Assembly: GCA_029974855.1 (NCBI GenBank)
Contig: JARKQO010000281.1
Coordinates: 1-10,904, forward strand
Length of the DNA stretch: 10,904 nucleotides
Origin: Eubacteriales bacterium
GTDB taxonomy: Bacteria; Bacillota_A; Clostridia; Christensenellales; Aristaeellaceae
Direction of reading: 5' to 3'
The position numbers and the translations under genes were made by a program. Each line of letters opens with the position of its first letter. Position 1 is the stretch's first letter. This document shows, piece after piece, positions 6,732 to 10,904 of the stretch. The notes beneath the pieces are model-generated. The model searched no databases. It saw nothing but the letters and a program-made list of their open reading frames with translations, and had not been told where the DNA came from.

Positions 6732-6812
6732 CCAGGGGTTTCACCCCTGGACCCCACCAGGGCTGTCGCCCTGGACCCGCTCATTGGCCGCGTTTCACGC
6801 GGCCAAAAGGGA
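6732..6812 (+). repeat. Three-hairpin intergenic repeat, short copy
   Basis: Three perfect 7-bp hairpins in a row: CCAGGGG-TTTCA-CCCCTGG (6732-6750), CCAGGGC-TGTC-GCCCTGG (6757-6774) and GGCCGCG-TTTCA-CGCGGCC (6786-6804), then AAAAGGGA. Hairpins 1 and 3 share the loop TTTCA. The element is homologous to minus-strand 1-196, with changes that keep the third stem partly paired (a G-C pair here is A-T there). No T-run follows any stem. It lies in sense orientation just after permease 2, as the other copy does after the ROK-like gene, so it may act as a 3'-end structure. The rest of 6813-6884 shows nothing I can support. Confidence 0.78.
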
Positions 6813-6884
6813 GCCATCAAGAATCTTGTCCCACCGGCTTTAGGGTTGGCGGGGCATTTTTGTGGCCGTTGCCAATCATTGTCA

Positions 6885-6914
6885 TTGAACTGATGGCTTC
6901 TTAGGCTTTATTCT
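6885..6914 (+). promoter_or_regulatory. Probable promoter of the unknown membrane protein gene
   Basis: TTGAAC (6885-6890), an 18-base spacer and TATTCT (6909-6914) in a local AT-rich patch. The -10 is part of an interrupted inverted repeat, TATTCT-ATAGAA-AGAATA (6909-6926). The predicted start is about 55 bases before the next gene. The match is moderate. Confidence 0.5.
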
Positions 6915-6976
6915 ATAGAAAGAATAAGCATTTTTCCCTTGGCCTGGCAAGCCGGGGGCCGAAAAGGGGAATTTCC

Positions 6977-7978
6977 ATGTACGGACCGGGCTTGAGAAAA
7001 CTGGGCAAAGAATGGAACATGAAGCCGGCGGATGGCAAGCTATGCGGGGTTATACACGGGTTTCCCGTGGCTATGAGCGAAGGCGTGGGATACAAGCTGC
7101 TGGTGGTCAACCTGTGCATGCTCAAGCCGGGCGCGGAGCGTGAGGAAGTGGATATCCACGGGCTGCTGCAACAGCCCGCCGCGTTCTACCGCATCGAAAA
7201 ATACGAAGTAAACGGCCCCTACCTGATGGCGCAATTCCACGACAATCCCGGCACCATGGGCAAGCTCCGGGAATATGTGGACGTGGAGCTGCCCAGGCTC
7301 AGGGAGGCGGGCTTTGCCGGCGCGGCCCATTGCGGCCAATGCGGGGAAGCCCTGGGGGACCAGGCCGGCCAGCTGTTCGTACTGAACCATTGCCCCCTGC
7401 TGGTACACCCCCGCTGCGCGGACGGCCTCCAGGCCCTGGAGGAAAGCCACCGGCAGGAGCAGCGGAAGGCGGCCCCGGAAAAGCGCTCCAGCCTGCTGGC
7501 TCCGGTAGGCGCGCTACTGGGGGGCGTTGTGGGCAGCATCCCCTGGATCATTCTCTACGTCCTTGGCTACATGGCGTCCATGGCCGCCGTGCTCATCGCT
7601 TTGGGCGCAGGCCTTGGGCACAGGCTTTTGGGCGGCAAAGAGGGCAGGGGACGGCTTGCGCTGGTGATCATCCTGACCTTGCTATTGGTGCCTGCGGCCA
7701 ACTTCGCGGGGGCGGTGGCCCAATTGGGATATGGCATTCATACCGGGGAATTGCAGCAGGAGTGGGGCGTGCCCAAAGAAGCCGTCACCGTGGCGGACAC
7801 CCTCACCATCGTGAAGGCGGTGCTCAGCGACCCGGAGGGCCTCTCCGGATTCCTGCGCATATCCTTCCAGGACCTCGGCGTCGCGTACTTCTTCGCCGCC
7901 CTGGGGCTTTTGCACGTCTGGAGGAAGCTGCACCAGGAGAATGTTCCCAAAAAGCTCAAGCTCACCAGGGTGGTATAG
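6977..7978 (+). CDS. Unrecognised protein with Cys/His cluster and about four membrane segments
   Basis: 333 aa protein of unknown function. The N-terminal 115 residues look soluble and mixed alpha/beta. Then a likely zinc-binding cluster follows: C119-x2-C122, C139, H144 and C147 (HCGQCG, then NHCPLLVHPRC). After a charged linker (155-172) come hydrophobic segments at about 175-193, 195-214, 227-249 and 299-316, and a basic C-terminal tail (KKLKLTRVV). The block around GSIPWIILYVLGY (186-198) with the following Gly-rich helix and LLGGK resembles, from memory, a membrane module that recurs in Firmicutes proteins of unknown role; this was not checked. The start at 6977 has AAAAGGGGA about 5 bases upstream. 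It has its own probable promoter and is monocistronic. It may be a membrane sensor, but nothing in the sequence proves this. Confidence 0.72.
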   Translation: MYGPGLRKLGKEWNMKPADGKLCGVIHGFPVAMSEGVGYKLLVVNLCMLKPGAEREEVDIHGLLQQPAAFYRIEKYEVNGPYLMAQFHDNPGTMGKLREYVDVELPRLREAGFAGAAHCGQCGEALGDQAGQLFVLNHCPLLVHPRCADGLQALEESHRQEQRKAAPEKRSSLLAPVGALLGGVVGSIPWIILYVLGYMASMAAVLIALGAGLGHRLLGGKEGRGRLALVIILTLLLVPAANFAGAVAQLGYGIHTGELQQEWGVPKEAVTVADTLTIVKAVLSDPEGLSGFLRISFQDLGVAYFFAALGLLHVWRKLHQENVPKKLKLTRVV

Positions 7979-8104
7979 GGTTATAGGGGTGTCGGGGGAT
8001 GATGAGAGACTGGGCGAAACCGTGTCGTCATGAACGCATAGAATCGTCCTGTCGTATCAATATGGCTCCTTGCGTGTAGGAAAGCCGAAGGAGATATCTG
8101 GATC

Positions 8105-8138
8105 GTATTGCAATTGTGCATAAAACGTGATACAATAC
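8105..8138 (+). promoter_or_regulatory. Promoter and candidate operator of the toxin-antitoxin operon
   Basis: TTGCAA (8108-8113), a 17-base spacer and TACAAT (8131-8136), with TG one base before the -10 (extended -10). The arms GTATTG (8105-8110) and CAATAC (8133-8138) form an inverted repeat that covers both promoter boxes. This is the expected place for autorepression by a ribbon-helix-helix antitoxin or the toxin-antitoxin complex. The promoter is well supported; the operator role is inferred. Confidence 0.75.
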
Positions 8139-8164
8139 ATATACTGAAGAAGGGGGTGGTTTGC

Positions 8165-8434
8165 ATGGCAAAGACAGATATCGTCCATATTCGTCTGGAA
8201 CCCGCGCTAAAAGCAGGGGTGGAAGCAACGCTTGGAAAACTGGGTATGTCTACAGCGGAAGCTGTTAACATTTTTCTGCATCAGGTACTGTTGACCGGTG
8301 GACTGCCCTTCGAGGTGAAGCTTCCAAAGTTCAATGCCCACACGCTGGCGGCAATGGAGGAAGCGAGAGAAATCAGCAAAACAGGAAAAAGCTATACCAG
8401 CGCAAAAGAAGTGATGGAGGAGCTAAATTCCTGA
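8165..8434 (+). CDS. Type II antitoxin, RelB/DinJ family
   Basis: 89 aa antitoxin that should bind and neutralise the downstream YafQ-type toxin and repress the operon. The N-terminal ribbon-helix-helix is clear: strand DIVHIRLEP (5-13), helix 1 at about 13-25, then GMSTAEAVNIFLHQVLLTGGLPFEV (27-51), the usual DinJ second helix and GLPF motif. The C-terminal part (52-89) is the expected toxin-wrapping, protease-sensitive arm. The ATG at 8165 is chosen: AAGGGGG lies 8 bases upstream, whereas an in-frame TTG at 8108 falls inside the -35 box and cannot be transcribed. The toxin start is one base after the stop, so translation is coupled. Base composition is less GC-rich than the flanking genes, consistent with horizontal gain of the pair. 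Confidence 0.93.
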   Translation: MAKTDIVHIRLEPALKAGVEATLGKLGMSTAEAVNIFLHQVLLTGGLPFEVKLPKFNAHTLAAMEEAREISKTGKSYTSAKEVMEELNS

Positions 8435-8435
8435 T

Positions 8436-8714
8436 ATGCTACTGATAAAGCTGACCGGCAGATTCAAAAAGGACTACAAAACGATCGTGAAGCGCGGTTA
8501 TGATGTTTCTTTGCTGGAGGCAGTCATTGACGATCTGGCCCATCGGAGGACGCTTCCGGAGAAATACAGGGATCACTCCCTGGGCGGAGAGTATCGGGGC
8601 TTTCGGGAATGCCATATCCAGCCGGATTGGCTGCTGATTTATCTGGTGGATGATGACGTTTTGACGCTGACGCTAACCCGGACCGGTACACACAGCGATC
8701 TGTTCGACTTATGA
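8436..8714 (+). CDS. Type II toxin, YafQ family mRNA interferase
   Basis: 92 aa RelE-superfamily toxin that in studied members cleaves mRNA in the ribosome. All residues known to matter in E. coli YafQ have counterparts: H47 in RDHSL, H60 and D64 in CHIQPDW, and H86 with F90 in RTGTHSDLF. The length is normal and the frame is intact, so the toxin should be active. The start ATG at 8436 follows the antitoxin stop by one base; GGAGGAG (8415-8421) is rather far upstream (14 bases), so expression probably depends on translation of the antitoxin, as expected for a toxin that must be made in lower amount. An intrinsic terminator follows about 105 bases downstream. Confidence 0.94.
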   Translation: MLLIKLTGRFKKDYKTIVKRGYDVSLLEAVIDDLAHRRTLPEKYRDHSLGGEYRGFRECHIQPDWLLIYLVDDDVLTLTLTRTGTHSDLFDL

Positions 8715-8818
8715 TCCGTGGTCAAATTCTTTAGCCGCTCTGTCGGTTCACGGATAGCAGCGATGATCTTTGGCGAGCTGAACGGCCCGCAGGCCGCGCC
8801 CCTTTTGATGGACAAAAC

Positions 8819-8852
8819 TGCGCTCCTCCTACTGTTGGGGGGCGCATTTTTT
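8819..8852 (+). terminator. Intrinsic terminator of the toxin-antitoxin operon
   Basis: On the plus strand TGCGC (8819-8823) pairs with GCGCA (8842-8846). The stem extends inward through 8828/8837 as a 10-bp helix with two G-U pairs, followed by six T (8847-8852). It covers the stop codon of the convergent minus-strand gene (8829-8831). On the minus strand the same stem is followed by GTTTTG, so it may serve both directions, less well for the minus strand. Confidence 0.75.
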
Positions 8853-9200
8853 GCAAGGGGTAAAGCCCAGCTCCTTGGCCACGTCCAGGCTGACCTGGGA
8901 GGGATTCTTCATGTTGCTGCAGGTGGCGGTGTCGTGGTATTTGCTGCCTGACTTGGGAATCCATACCAGCACCTCCCCCAGGGACCTGGTGGTGCGCACC
9001 GCCTCCTGCTGGGAGGGGACAAGCCCCCGGCTTTCCATTTCCTCCTGGAGGGCTTGCTGCAGCTCCAAGAGCTCGCTGTTGGACAGCTTTGCCAAGGACT
9101 CCCGGAGGGAACCGGCCCAGGCGGGCAGGGGCATCAGGGCCAGCAGCGTCAGCCGCGCAAGGAAAAGGGCCAGCATGGAGGATTTTTTCATACAATGCAT
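8829..9200 (-). CDS. Small secreted protein with C-terminal Cys motif
   Basis: 123 aa predicted exported protein. A signal peptide is clear: MHCMKKSS, hydrophobic core at about 9-25, and PAWA-GS with likely cleavage after A29. Residues 31-60 are a Leu/Glu-rich amphipathic helix (SLAKLSNSELLELQQALQEE), possibly a short coiled coil. The C-terminus GSKYHDTATCSNMKNP (85-100) followed by GFTPCKKC (112-119) is a small module with three Cys (94, 116, 119) and a His (89) that could bind metal. From memory, similar YH-x4-C...PCKKC tails occur in secreted and nuclease-associated proteins of Firmicutes; the activity here is unknown. ATG 9200 is preferred over ATG 9191 because AAGGGAGG is 7 bases before it. 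The ribosome binding site lies in a perfect inverted repeat, GGGAGG-C-CCTCCC. Confidence 0.75.
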   Translation of the reverse strand: MHCMKKSSMLALFLARLTLLALMPLPAWAGSLRESLAKLSNSELLELQQALQEEMESRGLVPSQQEAVRTTRSLGEVLVWIPKSGSKYHDTATCSNMKNPSQVSLDVAKELGFTPCKKCAPQQ

Positions 9201-9299
9201 GGGAGGGCCTCCCTTTTGGGTCCTGGCCGGGGATGAGGGAAAGGGTTGGTAAGGGTTTGGTTTTGTGGTGATATTTGTATTGGGTTTTGCGTTGGTTTT

Positions 9300-9328
9300 A
9301 TCATAGCACATGCCGGGGCTTCTTTCAA
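9300..9328 (-). promoter_or_regulatory. Promoter of the small secreted protein gene
   Basis: On the minus strand TTGAAA (9323-9328), a 17-base spacer and TATGAT (9300-9305). The predicted start near 9293 gives a leader of about 90 bases that is A/C-rich on the transcript. I found no recognisable riboswitch in this leader. Confidence 0.7.
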
Positions 9329-9384
9329 TCGTTGGCCCGGGGCCGCATCGCCGCAAGAGCCGGCCTTAGCGCCACCCAAAACGA

Positions 9385-9419
9385 AAATCCCCTCAACCCA
9401 TTACGGATCAAGGGGATTT
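9385..9419 (-). terminator. Terminator after tRNA-Arg
   Basis: On the minus strand AAATCCCCT (9411-9419) pairs with AGGGGATTT (9385-9393), a 9-bp stem with a 17-base loop, then TCGTTTTG. It starts 3 bases after the tRNA CCA end and separates the tRNA from the promoter of the small secreted protein gene. Confidence 0.65.
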
Positions 9420-9421
9420 GG

Positions 9422-9498
9422 TGGTATGCCCGACTGGGTTCGAACCAGCGACCTTCAGAGTCGGAGTCTGACACTCTATCCAGCTGAGCTACGGGCAC
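9422..9498 (-). tRNA. tRNA-Arg (anticodon CCG)
   Basis: Complete cloverleaf: acceptor GTGCCCG pairs with CGGGCAT (first pair G-U), D-stem GCTC/GAGT, anticodon stem TCAGA/TCTGA with loop CTCCGAC (anticodon CCG at 9462-9464, reads CGG), T-stem GCTGG/CCAGT with loop TTCGAAC. The discriminator is A and the CCA end is encoded (9422-9424). A tRNA for the GC-rich Arg codon CGG suits the codon use of the surrounding genes. No second copy of its 3' end is seen in the window, so there is no sign of an integrated element here. Confidence 0.96.
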
Positions 9499-9534
9499 AT
9501 ACACTCCGCGCTTCTCTCGCTCGCGCGCTTTAGT

Positions 9535-9563
9535 ATTGTAGCGGATCACGGGAAGCTTGTCAA
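9535..9563 (-). promoter_or_regulatory. Near-consensus promoter of tRNA-Arg
   Basis: On the minus strand TTGACA (9558-9563), a 17-base spacer and TACAAT (9535-9540): a perfect -35 and one mismatch in the -10. The transcript would begin about 30 bases before the tRNA, with a GC-rich 5' leader (GCGCGCGAGCGAGAG) to be trimmed by RNase P. Confidence 0.88.
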
Positions 9564-9625
9564 GGAAAACTCTGCCGAAAGTCCCCCAAAACTCGCCCCC
9601 TGCCCCGCCCAAAAATCATCAACTA

Positions 9626-9654
9626 TGGCAATTCTCATCAAAAAATGCTATACT
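9626..9654 (+). promoter_or_regulatory. Extended -10 promoter of the large membrane protein gene
   Basis: TATACT (9649-9654) preceded by TGC (extended -10), with a weak -35 TGGCAA (9626-9631) at 17 bases. The start would be near 9661, about 50 bases before the ATG. It is divergent from the tRNA promoter. Confidence 0.6.
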
Positions 9655-9709
9655 GTAGTCTTGGCGGCCCCAGGTATCCCCACCCCACAGCAAAGGAGCG
9701 TGAGCCACC

Positions 9710-10904
9710 ATGCGGACCTCTCTTGCGGTTCCAAGGTCGGGCCTGTCCCTCAGGCTGCTGGCCTGGCTGTGCGCTTTGCTGCTGGCGGCCGGTACGCTGC
9801 CTTTGTACGCGCTGTCCCTGTACAATCACCCCTACTACGACGATTTTGGCTTCTCCGCCCAGGTCCACGCCACCTGGCGGCAGACCCGCAGCCTTCCGGC
9901 CACGCTGCAAGCGGCTTTGCAGAGCGCCCAAGAAATCCGGGCCACCTGGCAGGGCACCTATACCGGCACCCTTTTTAGCAGCGTCCAGCCCGGCATCTTC
10001 TCCGAAAGCCTGTACTTCCTCACCACGTTCTTTTTGCTGACGGCCTTTTTGCTGTGCTTCGGGTTTTTGCTGAAAGCCCTCTTTGGGGACCTGCTGGGCA
10101 TCAGGGGGTCCTCTTTGGTGATCCTGATCAGCCTCACGCTGACGCTGCTGGTGCAGTTCATGCCCGACGCGGACGAGGCCTTTTTCTGGTTCAACGGCGG
10201 GGTGGGCAACACCTTCATCTACTCCCTGCTGGCCCTGAGCCTGGGGCTGTTGGTGAAGCTGCACCGAACCCAGAGCCGGGGGAAGCAGGCCTGGCTTTTG
10301 GCGGCCTTAGCGCTGGTGATGGTGCTGCTGGGCGGCGGCAGCTACGGGGGCGGCCTGTTCGGCTTGTGCCTGTACATGGGCCTCACCGCCTGGGCATTCT
10401 TCAAGAAAAATCCCAAAGCGCCCCTTCTGGCTTTGCTGACAGTCATCTTCCTGGGCTGCTTTTTGTACAGCATGGCTGCGCCCGGCAACACGGTCCGGGC
10501 GGCGGTGATCGGCAGCTCTGTTTCCCCGGTGAAGGCCGTGGCCCAGGCCCTGTACTACGGCACGGCCCTGGCGGGGGGCTATGTGTCTTTGCCCTTGATC
10601 GGGGTGACACTGCTGGTCCTTCCCTTCTTCTATGCCGCCGCCAAGGCCAGTTCCGTTGCCTTTGCCCATCCCTGGCTGTGGCTCCTTGGGGGGCTCTGCC
10701 TGTTCTGCACCCAGCTGGTTCCCCCTTTGTACTCCGGGGTGTTTTTGGGGGGAGGCCGTATCAACGACACCTACTGGCAGAGCTTTGTGGTGCTGTGGCT
10801 GCTGTATGCCTTCTACCTGGCGGGCTATGGGGCCCGCCGCCTGGAAAAGGCCCGGCAGGAAAAAGCCCCCGCTCTCTTCTCCCCCGCCCTCACCCGGGGG
10901 TTGG
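9710..10904 (+). CDS. Large polytopic membrane protein, GT-C-like (3' end beyond window)
   Basis: At least 398 codons, open to the right edge with no stop, so partial. The ATG at 9710 has AAAGGAG 11 bases upstream. A first membrane helix lies at about 14-37. It is followed outside the membrane by NHPYYDDFGFS (39-49), with paired acidic residues right after the first helix as in GT-C glycosyltransferases. A loop with TWQGTYTGTLFSSVQPG (79-95) comes next, and then many hydrophobic helices (about 101-125, 135-151, 165-183, 194-231, 238-254, 276-310, 320-347, 357-374). FFWFNGGVGNTF (158-169) is a conserved-looking loop. The layout resembles DUF6056-type membrane proteins with a DDF motif, from memory. 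A role in transferring sugars to cell-surface polymers is inferred only from topology and the DD motif; no domain search was run. Confidence 0.78.
   Translation, partial: MRTSLAVPRSGLSLRLLAWLCALLLAAGTLPLYALSLYNHPYYDDFGFSAQVHATWRQTRSLPATLQAALQSAQEIRATWQGTYTGTLFSSVQPGIFSESLYFLTTFFLLTAFLLCFGFLLKALFGDLLGIRGSSLVILISLTLTLLVQFMPDADEAFFWFNGGVGNTFIYSLLALSLGLLVKLHRTQSRGKQAWLLAALALVMVLLGGGSYGGGLFGLCLYMGLTAWAFFKKNPKAPLLALLTVIFLGCFLYSMAAPGNTVRAAVIGSSVSPVKAVAQALYYGTALAGGYVSLPLIGVTLLVLPFFYAAAKASSVAFAHPWLWLLGGLCLFCTQLVPPLYSGVFLGGGRINDTYWQSFVVLWLLYAFYLAGYGARRLEKARQEKAPALFSPALTRGL

Noticed and set aside
7999..8031. Hammerhead-ribozyme-like string: GATGAG followed later by CGAAAC and GTC
   Set aside because: The bases between the two core motifs do not form stem II and the first motif lacks the C of CTGATGA. 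Only a 7-bp stem, ATGATGA with TCGTCAT around a 19-base loop, remains.
8066..8093. Inverted repeat CTCCTT / AAGGAG upstream of the toxin-antitoxin promoter
   Set aside because: Six base pairs with a 16-base loop and no T-run; likely chance, not a terminator.
8715..8754. Inverted repeat TCCGTG / CACGGA just after the toxin stop
   Set aside because: Six pairs around a 28-base loop without a T-run; a far better terminator lies at 8819-8852.
9638..10264. Minus-strand open frame opposite the large membrane protein
   Set aside because: Low-complexity Q/G/H-rich translation; the plus strand has a ribosome binding site, promoter and membrane helices.
1..10904. CRISPR array, insertion sequence, prophage or defence island
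   Set aside because: No regularly spaced direct repeats, transposase, integrase or phage-like genes are visible; the only mobile-type content is the toxin-antitoxin pair and the palindromic repeats.

Overview
The window looks like a chromosomal stretch from a GC-rich member of the Firmicutes (class Clostridia, probably a gut lineage). The signs are strong AAGGAGG-type ribosome binding sites, sigmaA-type promoters with 17-base spacers, a BMP-type nucleoside ABC transporter, a DinJ/YafQ toxin-antitoxin pair close to clostridial versions, and a tRNA gene with an encoded CCA. The species cannot be named from the sequence.

Left block (1-6812): a divergent locus. On the minus strand lies a long ROK-like (ASKHA fold) sugar-kinase-type protein (178-1563). 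On the plus strand lies a complete BMP-family uptake system: secreted substrate-binding protein (1835-2890), double-NBD ATPase (2990-4543), permease 1 (4540-5730) and permease 2 (5727-6713). The last three genes overlap by 4 bases each and are surely one operon. A 13-bp stem-loop separates the binding protein from the ATPase and probably sets a higher level of binding protein. The transporter most likely imports nucleosides; a metabolic link to the divergent kinase-like protein is possible but unproven. Both arms end in a copy of the same three-hairpin repeat (minus strand 1-196, plus strand 6732-6812), so the locus is bracketed by an inverted pair. The left copy carries about 120 extra bases in the loop of its second hairpin.

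Middle block (6813-8852): an unrecognised protein with a Cys/His cluster and about four membrane segments (6977-7978), then a RelB/DinJ-family antitoxin and YafQ-family toxin (8165-8714). This pair has its own promoter, a candidate operator, and an intrinsic terminator that lies inside the 3' end of the convergent next gene.

Right block (8829-10904): on the minus strand, a small secreted protein with a C-terminal Cys motif (8829-9200) and, upstream of it, a tRNA-Arg(CCG) gene (9422-9498) with a near-consensus promoter and a terminator. On the plus strand, a large polytopic membrane protein of GT-C-like character (9710 to the window end) runs off the right edge. No CRISPR array, rRNA, insertion sequence, transposase or phage gene is visible, and no gene-free stretch exceeds 300 bases. 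The long antisense open frames over the GC-rich genes are codon-bias shadows and are not annotated.
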